Below the pieces are notes generated by a model. It was not told where the DNA came from. It saw only the letters and a program-made list of their open reading frames with translations, and ran no database searches. From assembly GCF_027922005.1 (NCBI RefSeq), contig NZ_BSEV01000001.1:521638-585637 (forward strand): DNA of 64,000 bases, in the 5' to 3' direction. Position 1 is the stretch's first letter, and the number at the start of each line of letters is the position of its first letter. The stretch is from Streptosporangium carneum. GTDB lineage: Bacteria; Actinomycetota; Actinomycetes; Streptosporangiales; Streptosporangiaceae. The translations under genes were made by a program, and so were the position numbers. Below are positions 49,600 through 58,132 of this stretch, in pieces.

Positions 49600-50520
49600 A
49601 TGCCCAGACTCGCCTACCTGGGACCGGAGGGCACCTTCACCGAGGAGGCCCTGCGGATCCTGGCACCGCACGCCGAGCGTCTGCCGAGCGCCAACGTCGG
49701 CGCCGCGCTGGACGCCGCCCGTCATGGCGAGGCCGACGGCGCCGTCGTCCCGCTGGAGAACTCACTCGAGGGCGGCATCACCAGCACCCTGGACGAGCTC
49801 GCCCGGGGTGAGCCGCTGCTCATCGTCGCCGAGCTGCTGCTGCCCGTCGAGTTCTCGCTCCTGGTCCGGCCCGGCACCCGCATGCGGGACATCAAGCGGA
49901 TCTTCACCCATCCGGCGGCCATCACCCAGTGCCGCAACTTCACCGCCCGCGAGTTCCCCGACGCCGTGGTGGTCTCGGCCCCTTCGACCGCCGCGGCGGC
50001 CCAGGAGGTCTCGCTGCCCGACTCGCCGTACGACGCGGCCATCGCGGCGCGCATCGCCGGAGACAACTACGGCCTGGTCGAGCTCGCCTCCGACGTCGGC
50101 GACCGCTCCGACACCGTGACCAGGTTCGTCCGGGTGGCCCGTCCGGGGGCGCTGCCCGAGCCCACCGGCTCCGACCGCACCTCCCTGGTCGCCTTCCTCG
50201 CCGACGACCACCCGGGCGCGCTGCTGGAGATGCTCACCGAGTTCTCCGTGCGCGGCGTCAACCTGACCCGCATCGAGTCGCGTCCGACCGGTGACGGCAT
50301 CGGCCGCTACTTCTTCCACTTCGACTTCGAGGGCCACGTGGCCGACGCCAGAGTCGGCGAGGCCGTCTCCGGGCTCCACCGGGTCTGCTCGGACGTGCGC
50401 TTCCTCGGCAGCTATCCGCGGGCGGACGGCCTGTCGCCGCAGATCAAGCGGGGCACGGCCGACGACGACTTCGCCGAGGCCGCGAGCTGGCTGGCCAGGA
50501 TCCGCGGCGGTCAGGTCTGA
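49600..50520 (+). CDS. pheA: Prephenate dehydratase
   Basis: 306 residues. PDT catalytic domain 1-185 with GPEGTFTEEAL, VVPLENSLEGGI and the catalytic SDTVTRFV; ACT regulatory domain 195-280 with TSLVAFLADDHPGALLEML and GVNLTRIESRPT, the phenylalanine-binding element. It converts prephenate to phenylpyruvate and is normally feedback-inhibited by Phe. Start 49600 with AGGC nearby. Confidence 0.95.
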   Translation: MPRLAYLGPEGTFTEEALRILAPHAERLPSANVGAALDAARHGEADGAVVPLENSLEGGITSTLDELARGEPLLIVAELLLPVEFSLLVRPGTRMRDIKRIFTHPAAITQCRNFTAREFPDAVVVSAPSTAAAAQEVSLPDSPYDAAIAARIAGDNYGLVELASDVGDRSDTVTRFVRVARPGALPEPTGSDRTSLVAFLADDHPGALLEMLTEFSVRGVNLTRIESRPTGDGIGRYFFHFDFEGHVADARVGEAVSGLHRVCSDVRFLGSYPRADGLSPQIKRGTADDDFAEAASWLARIRGGQV

Positions 50521-50633
50521 GCTCCCGCGAAACGCGGGGCCGAAAGGGGACGGGGCGCGCGGACCGGAGGGCATGACACCTGAAGGGGGTAATAGGGGCG
50601 CGGGCGCGAGCCGTACGTCGGTAGCCTTGTTCT

Positions 50634-51896
50634 GTGATTGACCTGCGTACCCTTCGTGAGGATCCCGACCGGCTACGGGCGTCGCAGCGTGCCCGCGGTG
50701 AGGACGACTCTGTCGTCGAAACGCTGCTCGACCTGGACGAGCGCAGGCGCGGCGCGCTGAGTCGCTTCGAGACGCTGCGCGCCGAGCAGAAGAGCATCGG
50801 CAAGTCGGTCTCCCGCGCCTCGGGAGAGGAGAAGGCGGCGCTGCTCGACCGGGCCAAGGACCTCGCCGTGCAGGTCAAGTCGGCCGAGACCGAGGCCGAG
50901 AAGCTCGCGGGGGAGCTCGACGGGCTGCTCTACACGGTGCCCAACCTCGTCGAGGAGGGCGCTCCCCACGGCGGCGAGGACGACTACGTCGTGCTCGAGG
51001 AGGTCGGCGAGAAGCCGGTCTTCGACTTCGAGCCGCGTGACCACCTGGAGCTCGGCGAGCTGCTCGGCGCGATCGACATGGAGCGCGGCGCGAAGGTCTC
51101 CGGCTCGCGGTTCTTCTTCCTGAAGGGCGTCGGCGCCAGACTCCAGCTCGGGCTGCTCAACATGGCGATGCAGCAGGCGATCGAGGCGGGTTTCATCCCG
51201 ATGATCCCCCCGGTGCTGGTGAAGCCGGAGTCGATGCAGGGCACCGGCTTCCTCGGCGCCCACGCGAGCGAGGTCTACCACCTGCCGGAGGAGAACCTGT
51301 TCCTGGTCGGCACGAGCGAGGTGCCGATGGCGGCCTACCACGCCGACGAGATCCTCGACGGCTCGGCGCTGCCGTACCGCTACGCCGGATGGTCCTCCTG
51401 CTTCCGCAGGGAGGCCGGGTCGTACGGCAAGGACACCCGGGGCATCATCCGGGTCCACCAGTTCGACAAGATCGAGATGTTCTCCTACTGCCGTCCCGAG
51501 GACGCGGCGCAGGAGCACCGGCGTCTGCTCGACTGGGAGAAGGAGATGCTCGCCAAGGTCGAGCTGCCCTACCGGATCATCGACACCGCCGCCGGAGACC
51601 TCGGGACGAGCGCCGCGCGGAAGTTCGACTGCGAGGCGTGGGTGCCCAGCCAGGGCCAGTACCGCGAGCTCACCTCGACCTCCAACTGCACCGACTTCCA
51701 GGCGCGCCGCCTCGCCGTGCGCTTCCGCGACTCCGGCGGCAAGCCCCAGCACGTGGCCACGCTGAACGGCACCCTCGCCACCACCCGCTGGATCGTCGCC
51801 ATCCTGGAGAACCACCAGCGGGCCGACGGCTCCGTCGAGGTCCCCAAGGCCCTGCGCCCCTACGTCGGCCTCGACGTCCTCGAGCCGGTCAAGTAG
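50634..51896 (+). CDS. serS: Seryl-tRNA synthetase
   Basis: 420 residues, GTG start. A long antiparallel coiled coil (30-100, many Glu/Lys/Arg heptads) that grips the long variable arm of tRNA-Ser, then a class II catalytic core with [15 protein letters not shown], motif 2 [14 protein letters not shown] and motif 3 [14 protein letters not shown]. Ends in DVLEPVK. Both tRNA-Ser(TGA) at 61981 and this enzyme lie in the window, with no direct linkage. Confidence 0.96.
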   Translation: MIDLRTLREDPDRLRASQRARGEDDSVVETLLDLDERRRGALSRFETLRAEQKSIGKSVSRASGEEKAALLDRAKDLAVQVKSAETEAEKLAGELDGLLYTVPNLVEEGAPHGGEDDYVVLEEVGEKPVFDFEPRDHLELGELLGAIDMERGAKVSGSRFFFLKGVGARLQLGLLNMAMQQAIEAGFIPMIPPVLVKPESMQGTGFLGAHASEVYHLPEENLFLVGTSEVPMAAYHADEILDGSALPYRYAGWSSCFRREAGSYGKDTRGIIRVHQFDKIEMFSYCRPEDAAQEHRRLLDWEKEMLAKVELPYRIIDTAAGDLGTSAARKFDCEAWVPSQGQYRELTSTSNCTDFQARRLAVRFRDSGGKPQHVATLNGTLATTRWIVAILENHQRADGSVEVPKALRPYVGLDVLEPVK

Positions 51897-51921
51897 CACT
51901 CCGCGGTCAGGGTCGCGCCTG

Positions 51922-51964
51922 ACGCCGAGGGCCCACGCCGTACGTCGGCGTGGGCCCTCGGCGT
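51922..51964. terminator. 19-bp perfect hairpin between serS and membrane-protein gene
   Basis: Arms 51922-51940 and 51946-51964, loop TACGT, no mismatch. Serves both convergent genes. Confidence 0.88.
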
Positions 51965-53443
51965 TCACGTCTCGGGAGTGGTGCGGGGCTTCGCGTTCAC
52001 GTCTCCGGGGGTGGACGGAGCCGGGGCCGAGGCGGCGCCCGGGACTCTCGCGGCCCTCCAGCCGATGGCGGCGGACCCCACGACCCCGGCGCCGCCGACG
52101 ATCCAGGCGAGGAACGTCGCCGTCGAGTAGTCGTCGGGAACGCCCGAGCTCCAGCCGGAGAAGATCAGGCGGATCGTGAGCGCCGTGCAGACGGCCGTGA
52201 CGGCGGGAGCGAGCCAGGCCAGGACGGACACGCGCGACCTGGCCGCCGCCGTGGCCGCGAGGCACACCGCGAGGAAGGCGCAGGCGAGGCCGAGGAGCAC
52301 CAGCGGGGCGAAACCGGTGACGCTCCACACGAACCCGAGCGAGGCCAGGAGACAGGCGGCCACGGACAGGCCGCTGACCCGTCGTTCGTGACGGCGTGCC
52401 ATGGACAGGCAGAGCAGGAAGCCGAGCAGACCGGCGAAGAGGCCGGAGACGTACTCCGGCGTCAGATCGAGGTCCGGCGCGTGGAGCGGGGTCGCGGCCT
52501 CCTCGGAGAAACCCTCGGCCGAGAAGCCGAGCCGCCGCCAGGTTCCCCGCACGTCCCGTACGGCGATGCCGTCGGAGCCGTTAGTCATCACCACCACGTG
52601 CCCGTCTGGCCGGGACTGGACCGCGAGGCTCGAAGAGCCCTGCCACAGTGACCCGTGGCGCTCGTCGTCGTGTCGCCGCAGCACCTCCTCCCGCCCCGGA
52701 GTCACCCCCCACACCGTCTTCCAGCTCGTCCCGCCGTCCAGGGACTCGTCCACGGCCATGCGCGGAGGGGCGACGCGGTAGCAGTGCCGCGGTTCGTCCG
52801 GCAGGCAGGCGCTGGTCGCCCCCTGGGGGATCGGGGTGGGGGTGGGGGCCGGAGAGGAGGTGGGGTCCGGCCGTCTGTTCCAGGTCCGGCCACCGTCGCG
52901 AGAGACGACCTTCCCGTGGGAGTCGTAGTCGAGGAAGACGGTGATCGCCTCGCTGTCAGCCAGAGCCGACACGGCCGAGGGCGGTGGGGTCGCCTGGGAG
53001 GTGGCGGTCACCGCGACCAGGGCGACGGGGACGACGATCAGCGCGCGGGCCCGCCGTACGGCGTGGCCGGAGCGGCAGCGGCGCCAGACCAGCCAGGCGA
53101 GGCCGAGCGCGGGCAGGGCGGCCAGGTCGGACGGGTCGGCCAGCACCCGGGAGGGCCCCGCGAGCAGGGACCAGGCGTGGGAGGCGAGAGCCGCCCCCGC
53201 CTCCGTGGACTTGACCAGGGCGAAGCCGACGCCGGTGGCGACCGTCGCGGCCAGGGGAGGGACACGGACCAGGGCGAGCAGGGGCGGAGCCACGAACAGG
53301 CCCGCCACGTCGCTCAACTTGCCGGTGACCGGTCCGGGCCAGAGGCCCTTGAGCACGTGGTCGTTGACCAGCAGCACGAAGACGGCGATCACGGTGACGG
53401 GATGGCCGAGCCAGGGCAGGGCAGAGCCGGAAGGATGCCTCAT
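51965..53443 (-). CDS. Membrane protein with Asp-box repeats
   Basis: 492 residues. An N-terminal group of about four membrane segments (GHPVTVIAVFVLLVNDHVLKG onward), an extracytoplasmic middle (150-330) with two Asp-box-like motifs SRDGGRTW and SLDGGTSW typical of sialidase/BNR or PSII-assembly YCF48 beta-propellers, then four more membrane segments and a Pro/Ala-rich tail. No enzyme activity can be assigned. Confidence 0.65.
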   Translation of the reverse strand: MRHPSGSALPWLGHPVTVIAVFVLLVNDHVLKGLWPGPVTGKLSDVAGLFVAPPLLALVRVPPLAATVATGVGFALVKSTEAGAALASHAWSLLAGPSRVLADPSDLAALPALGLAWLVWRRCRSGHAVRRARALIVVPVALVAVTATSQATPPPSAVSALADSEAITVFLDYDSHGKVVSRDGGRTWNRRPDPTSSPAPTPTPIPQGATSACLPDEPRHCYRVAPPRMAVDESLDGGTSWKTVWGVTPGREEVLRRHDDERHGSLWQGSSSLAVQSRPDGHVVVMTNGSDGIAVRDVRGTWRRLGFSAEGFSEEAATPLHAPDLDLTPEYVSGLFAGLLGFLLCLSMARRHERRVSGLSVAACLLASLGFVWSVTGFAPLVLLGLACAFLAVCLAATAAARSRVSVLAWLAPAVTAVCTALTIRLIFSGWSSGVPDDYSTATFLAWIVGGAGVVGSAAIGWRAARVPGAASAPAPSTPGDVNAKPRTTPET

Positions 53444-53516
53444 GCCGGGATAGACGCCTCGCTCCCGGGCCTGGTTCGGACGGCGCGTCCCTCGTGATCA
53501 GGCTGTGTCGTGCCCG

Positions 53517-54098
53517 TCACCCACGGGACGCCGCCGAGGGCGCCGTGTGCGCGTCACCCACGAGATATCGCTGGAGGGTGGGTCCCAGCCAGTCCACGAC
53601 GTCCTCGCGTGACATGGCGACCACGGGCGGCAGGCGGAGCACGTAGCGGCACAGGGCCATGCCGAGGACCTGGGTGGCGACGAGGCCCGCCCTGACCGGC
53701 GCCGGCCGGGCGGCGTCGCCGATCCCGGCGATCAGGGGGCCGAGCTGGCCCGCGAAGATGTCGCGCATGCGCTCGGCCACGGCCTCGTTGGTCACGCCGG
53801 TGCGCAACAGGATCATCATGCCCTCGTCCTGTTCCCAGCGGTCCATGAAGTGCCCGGCGAGCGCCCTGCCCACCTCGTCGCGGGGGATCGTCGTCAGGTC
53901 GGGCAACCTCAGGTCGAAGTCCGCGGCGGCGGCGAACAGCTTCTCCTTGTTGCCGAAGTAGCGCATCACCATGGCCGGGTCGATTCCCGCGTCGGAGGCG
54001 ATGGCGCGGATGGTGGCCGCCTGGAAGCCGTCGGCGGCGAAGCGTTCCCGCGCCGCCGCCAGGATCGCGGCCTTGGTGTCCTCGGAGGATCTCCTCAT
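53517..54098 (-). CDS. TetR-family transcriptional regulator
   Basis: 193 residues. N-terminal helix-turn-helix with AAILAAARERFAADGFQAATIRAIASDAGIDPAMVMRYFGNKEKLF (the family pattern over residues 8-55), then the ligand-binding helical domain. The first operator half-site overlaps its start codon (TGTCAACA begins at 54098), so it almost certainly represses itself and the divergent monooxygenase. Confidence 0.9.
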   Translation of the reverse strand: MRRSSEDTKAAILAAARERFAADGFQAATIRAIASDAGIDPAMVMRYFGNKEKLFAAAADFDLRLPDLTTIPRDEVGRALAGHFMDRWEQDEGMMILLRTGVTNEAVAERMRDIFAGQLGPLIAGIGDAARPAPVRAGLVATQVLGMALCRYVLRLPPVVAMSREDVVDWLGPTLQRYLVGDAHTAPSAASRG

Positions 54099-54187
54099 GT
54101 CAACAAGTGTAGGCCAACATGTGTTGACATCCATCTCGCGGAGGGGCACTGTTGTGTCAACAGGCGTTGGCCAACATGTGTTGACAT
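54098..54187. promoter_or_regulatory. Twin TetR operators between tetR and monooxygenase genes
   Basis: Two nearly identical 32-bp dyads, each TGTCAACA-N16-TGTTGACA. Half-sites are at 54098-54105/54122-54129 and 54155-54162/54179-54186, exactly 57 bp apart. Each also holds an inner CAACATGTGTTG dyad. Confidence 0.85.
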
Positions 54188-54203
54188 AGCTGCGGAGGTT
54201 GAG

Positions 54204-55379
54204 ATGCCCGAGACGCTTCCCAAGACGCTCCACGAGACGCTTCCCGAGACCACGGACGTCCTCGTCGTCGGCGCGGGACCGACCGGCCTCACCGTCGCCC
54301 TCTCCCTCGTCGAACAGGGGGTCGACGTGACCGTCGTCGACGGCCAGGCGGCCGGCGCCAACACCTCCAGGGCCGCCGTGGTCCACGCCAGGACGCTGGA
54401 GGTCCTGGAGGGCCTCGGCGTCTCGGAGCGGCTGACCGCCCTGGGCGTCCACGCCCCCCGGTTCACGATCAGGGACCGGGACAGGACGCTCGTGCCGGTC
54501 GCGTTCGACGACCTCCCGACCCGCTACCCCTACACGCTGATGGTCTCCCAGGCGGTCACGGAGCGGGTCCTGCTGGAGCGCCTGACCGAGCTGGGCGGCC
54601 GGGTCGCCAGGCCGTACACCCTGGAGAGCCTCACCCAGGACGACCGGGGGGTGACCGCGGTGCTCGCCGGCGGCGCGACCGTCACCGCGAAGTACCTGGT
54701 CGGCGCGGACGGCATGCACAGCACCGTCCGTGAGCAGGCGGGCGTCGGGTTCACCGGCGGGGAGTACGGCGAGTCGTTCACCCTGGCCGACGTACGTCTC
54801 ACCGGCGACCTGCCGGGAGACGAGGTCGTCCTTTACTTCTCACCCGCAGGGCTGGTCGTGGTCGCCCCGCTGCCCGGCGGCGTTCACCGGATCGTCTCCA
54901 TCGTGGACGAGGCGCCGGCCAGGCCGGATGCGGCGTTCGTCCAGGAACTGCTGGACGGCCGGGGGCCCGAGAGGGGCCGGGTCGTGGTGCGGGAGGTCGT
55001 CTGGGGGTCGCGGTTCCGGATCCACCACCGGGTGGCCGACGCCTTCCGCGCGGGACGGGTGCTGCTGGCCGGGGACGCCGCGCACGTCCACAGCCCCGCG
55101 GGGGGCCAGGGAATGAACACCGGCATCCAGGACGCCACCGCGCTGGGCTCGGCGCTCACGGCGGCCCTCAGGGGCGACCAGGCGGCTCTGGACGTTTACG
55201 CGGAGGCGCGCCGCCCGGTCGCCAGGCAGGTCGTCGCGTTCGCGGGGCGTCTGTCGCGACTGGCCAACATGAACAGACGCCTGCGCCCGGCCAGGAACCT
55301 GGTTCTCCGGGCCCTGGCGCTCAGCCCGGCCTTCCGCAGGGCTCTCGCCTGGCGGTTGTCAGGCCTGGTCTACCGCTGA
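54204..55379 (+). CDS. FAD-dependent aromatic/antibiotic monooxygenase
   Basis: 391 residues from ATG 54204 (GCGGAGG before it). The FAD-binding motif GAGPTGLTVALSLVEQG (near 20), the DG-type motif in GADGMHSTVREQAG and the GD motif LLAGDAAHVHSPAGGQGMN are in place. Class A flavin hydroxylases of this layout include rifampicin monooxygenase, phenol hydroxylases and polyketide hydroxylases. Control by the TetR protein suggests a toxic aromatic inducer. Confidence 0.9.
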   Translation: MPETLPKTLHETLPETTDVLVVGAGPTGLTVALSLVEQGVDVTVVDGQAAGANTSRAAVVHARTLEVLEGLGVSERLTALGVHAPRFTIRDRDRTLVPVAFDDLPTRYPYTLMVSQAVTERVLLERLTELGGRVARPYTLESLTQDDRGVTAVLAGGATVTAKYLVGADGMHSTVREQAGVGFTGGEYGESFTLADVRLTGDLPGDEVVLYFSPAGLVVVAPLPGGVHRIVSIVDEAPARPDAAFVQELLDGRGPERGRVVVREVVWGSRFRIHHRVADAFRAGRVLLAGDAAHVHSPAGGQGMNTGIQDATALGSALTAALRGDQAALDVYAEARRPVARQVVAFAGRLSRLANMNRRLRPARNLVLRALALSPAFRRALAWRLSGLVYR

Positions 55380-55735
55380 GACGGAACCTCGCGGACGCCC
55401 GGGCCTCGGCGGCGGCACGCGGGCGGGGCTCACGGCGGGCCGCGTGGCCCTGTGAGGGCCCGTAGGGGCTCGTGGGGGTGTGTTCGGCCTTGGGAGTGGC
55501 TTGGGTGAGAGAGGGGGCGTCTGAGGGCCGTGGGGGCTTCAGAGAGCCAAGCGGGGGGCGGAGGGCCTCGAAGGGGGCTCCGAGAGGCCGAACGGGATCC
55601 GGCGGGCCCGCCGGTCCCTGCGGCGCCGGAAAGCCCCGACAGAGGCCTGAAAGGTCGGATAGAGCCCGAAAAAGGAGCAAGGCGGGGTTCGCTCGAAGCG
55701 AACCCCGCCTTACTCCTCTACCAGAGGTCTATGCG
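55380..55735. other. Gap with low-complexity G/C DNA
   Basis: 356 bp without a supported gene. It is G-rich, with many GGGGG-type runs on the plus strand, and ends in the strong hairpin at 55679-55711. Confidence 0.5.
55679..55711 (-). terminator. Terminator of cold-shock gene
   Basis: A 15-bp stem (55679-55693 with 55697-55711, CGA loop). On the minus strand it is followed within a few bases by TTTTT. Confidence 0.85.
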
Positions 55736-55939
55736 TCAGACGGCGCGGACCTGCGAGGCCTGCGGACCCTTCTGGCCCTGCGTGATCTCGAACTCGACCC
55801 GCTGGCCGTCCTCGAGGCTACGGTAGCCGTTGCCCTGGATCTCGGAGAAGTGCACGAACACGTCCGGTGCACCGCCGTCCGGTGCGATGAAGCCGAAGCC
55901 CTTTTCAGCGTTGAACCACTTGACGGTTCCCTGAGCCAT
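55736..55939 (-). CDS. Cold-shock protein, CspA family
   Basis: 67 residues, a single OB-fold. RNP1 KGFGFI within [14 protein letters not shown] and RNP2 VFVHFSEI are intact. It binds single-stranded nucleic acid, acting as an RNA chaperone. GAGGGAGAG is upstream of the ATG. A leader of more than 100 nt is possible, as with other csp genes. Confidence 0.95.
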   Translation of the reverse strand: MAQGTVKWFNAEKGFGFIAPDGGAPDVFVHFSEIQGNGYRSLEDGQRVEFEITQGQKGPQASQVRAV

Positions 55940-56176
55940 TAAAGCTCTCCCTCAGGATTTGAAACTTTGGGATTCACACCTCATGAACCCCATGTGTCGT
56001 ACAGCGGGCCCCGGGGTGGTTCAGTCAAACTGGTTTTCACAACGGGATTCAGCTAATACAACGCCATCACATCTAACACTATCTGGCGCGGTCGTGTTCC
56101 CGCCACGAGGAAGATTCCTCCGAGACGGATCCCGGGGGTGGTGTCCGTCGCATCACAGTGCAGACTGGAGCCTGTT

Positions 56177-56977
56177 ATGGGATGCCCCCGGCTCGTCGCC
56201 ACAGACCTCGACGGCACCGCTCTGCGCTCCGACGGCACCGTCTCCCCCCGGACCGCGGCGGCCTTCGCCCTGGTGGAGGGCGCGGGGGCCACGCTGGTCT
56301 TCGTGACGGGACGTCCGCCCAGGTGGATGCACACGGTCGCGGGAGCCGTACGGCACCGGGGGCTGGCCATATGCGCCAACGGCGCGCTGGTCTACGACCT
56401 GCACACCGAGCAGGTCGTGAAATCTCATCTCATCGCCACAGACGTCCTTGAGGAGGTCGTGAGGCGGCTCCGCGAGAAGGTGCCGGACCTCGTGTTCTCC
56501 GTGGAGTACGAGGGCGGGTTCGCCCACGAGGCCGCCTTCCGTCCCGGCCGCCTCGACCTCATGACGGGGGTGGGAGTCCAGGTCGACGCGGACGCGCTCA
56601 TCTCGCGGCCGTGCGCCAAGCTTCTGGCCCTGCACCCCGGGATGGACGCCGACATCCTGCAGGCGGCGGTGCAGGGGCTGGTCGGCGAGTTGGTCACGCC
56701 CACCCACTCCAGCGGTCGCGCCATGATCGAGATGAGCGCCCACGGCGTGACGAAGGCGTCCGCCCTGGCCGCCCTCGCCGAGGACGGGGACATCACGCCC
56801 TCGGAGGTCATCGCCTTCGGCGACATGCCGAACGACCTGCCGATGCTGAGATGGGCAGGCACCTCCTACGCCGTCGCCAACGCCCATACGGAGGTGCTGG
56901 CCGCGGTCGACCACGTGACGGCGGCCAACGACGACGACGGGGTCGCCAGGGTCCTCGAAACCCTTTACAGCGAGTGA
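56177..56977 (+). CDS. HAD-superfamily Cof-like phosphatase
   Basis: 266 residues. Motif I is ATDLDGTALRSDG, motif II lies in LVFVTGRPP, the lysine in THSSGRAMIEMSAHGVTKASAL and motif IV in AFGDMPNDLPML. The cap (about 80-185) is the Cof type used on sugar phosphates and flavin phosphates. It ends in the first unit of the diverged repeat array at 56961. Confidence 0.9.
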   Translation: MGCPRLVATDLDGTALRSDGTVSPRTAAAFALVEGAGATLVFVTGRPPRWMHTVAGAVRHRGLAICANGALVYDLHTEQVVKSHLIATDVLEEVVRRLREKVPDLVFSVEYEGGFAHEAAFRPGRLDLMTGVGVQVDADALISRPCAKLLALHPGMDADILQAAVQGLVGELVTPTHSSGRAMIEMSAHGVTKASALAALAEDGDITPSEVIAFGDMPNDLPMLRWAGTSYAVANAHTEVLAAVDHVTAANDDDGVARVLETLYSE

Positions 56978-57085
56978 TTGACAGTTGTTTACGATGGATA
57001 ACGTCCCTTTTACGGTAAGTAGCCCCTTTTGTGGCAAGTGGCGGCCCTTTACGGCAGGTGACACCGAGCCTTACGGTGAGTGATC
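56961..57085 (+). repeat. Five imperfect tandem units after HAD gene
   Basis: Units start at 56961, 57005, 57023, 57045 and 57068 and follow the pattern CCTTTACGGyrAGTGA. The first unit overlaps the HAD gene stop codon. Confidence 0.6.
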
Positions 57086-57617
57086 CCGAACCCGCTGCGG
57101 TCGACGCCCGCGAACTCCTCTCGGGCAGGCATTCGCCGACCTTCGAGCGGCCCCCTCACCCGCGCCTCACGGCCGCTTCCCGGGACCTTTCCCGCTTCCG
57201 CGGTCGCCGGGGTCTCCGGGGCCGTTGAGGGCCGGTGGCCCACGGAGCGGCCAGGGACCGCTCGGGCCCGTCGGCGGGAGCCCGTACGACTCACGGCCAC
57301 TCACGGCCAGAAGGCTCGCGGAGGCGCACGGCGCACGGCCAGAAGGCTCGCGGAGGCTCACGGCTCACGACTCACGGCCAGAAGGCTCGCAGGGGCGGAG
57401 GCCCACAGCCCACGGCTCACAGTCAGGAGGCTCGGGGCCAGGAGGCTCGCACGGGCTCCCCGGCCAGAGGCCCACGCCTCACGGCCAGGGGCCTCATGGA
57501 CGGGAGACCGCGCCGAGACACAGCCGGAGACGCGCGGTCAGGGGCTCGGCGGGGACTCGTCAGGGGTTCGTGGTCAGGGGCTCGCACCGGGTGACCGCGG
57601 TCAGGAGCCCTGCCCGA
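56978..57617. other. 640-bp gap rich in repeats
   Basis: No supported gene. It contains the short tandem units at 56961-57085 and the longer GGCTC-rich units at 57302-57490. Confidence 0.5.
57302..57490 (+). repeat. Irregular GGCTC-type tandem repeats
   Basis: CACGGCCAGAAGGCTCGC recurs at about 57302, 57334 and 57373, with degenerate copies to 57490. Periods are roughly 32, 39 and 45 bp. The spelled-out frames look repetitive but not like a protein. Confidence 0.65.
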
Positions 57618-58127
57618 TCACAGGTAGGGGCCCGAGCTGCCCTGCTGGCCCTCCTGCGACAGGGACACTCCACCCGGCAACGCCCTGCGCATGTTCTCCA
57701 GCTGGGCGCGGGCCGCCATCTGCTGGGCGAAAAGCGTCGTCTGGATCCCGTGGAACAGCCCCTCGAGCCAGCCGACCAGCTGGGCGTGGGCGACCCGCAG
57801 CTCCGCCTCACTGGGCGGGGTGCCGTTGCCGTCCTCGGTGAAGGGAAGCGAAAGCCGTTCCAACTCGTCGACCAGCTCGGGAGCCAGACCGTCCTCGAGC
57901 TCCTTGATGGAGCTCTGGTGGATCTCCTTGAGCCGCTTGCGACTGGCCTCGTCCAGCGGAGCCGCCCTGACCTCCTCGAGGAGCTGGCGGATCATGCTGC
58001 CGATGCGCATCACCTTGGCGGGCTGCTCGACCAGGTCGGCGACAGAGCGCCCTTCGCCGTCCTCCTCGGTCGTGACCCCCTGAGGGCCAACGACCACTAC
58101 ATGCGGGGTGCTCTCCTCAGCGTTCAT
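57618..58127 (-). CDS. bpa: Bacterial proteasome activator (Bpa/PafE, DUF2587)
   Basis: 169 residues. The all-helical Bpa core (residues about 30-150, with VMRIGSMIRQLLEEVRAA and LVGWLEGLFHGIQTTLFAQQM) and a C-terminal GPYL resembling the HbYX-type proteasome-docking tail GQYL. In mycobacteria Bpa forms a ring that opens the 20S core gate without ATP. The prcBA and pup genes are not in the window, so a proteasome is inferred from this gene. Confidence 0.93.
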   Translation of the reverse strand: MNAEESTPHVVVVGPQGVTTEEDGEGRSVADLVEQPAKVMRIGSMIRQLLEEVRAAPLDEASRKRLKEIHQSSIKELEDGLAPELVDELERLSLPFTEDGNGTPPSEAELRVAHAQLVGWLEGLFHGIQTTLFAQQMAARAQLENMRRALPGGVSLSQEGQQGSSGPYL

Positions 58128-58132
58128 AGTCC

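Noticed and set aside
55472..55942. Plus-strand frame opposite the cold-shock gene
   Set aside because: Gly/Arg-rich low-complexity frame overlapping a real minus-strand gene.
57080..57841. Repeated frame across the GGCTC block
   Set aside because: Repeat-driven translation with no domain and overlapping the Bpa gene antisense.
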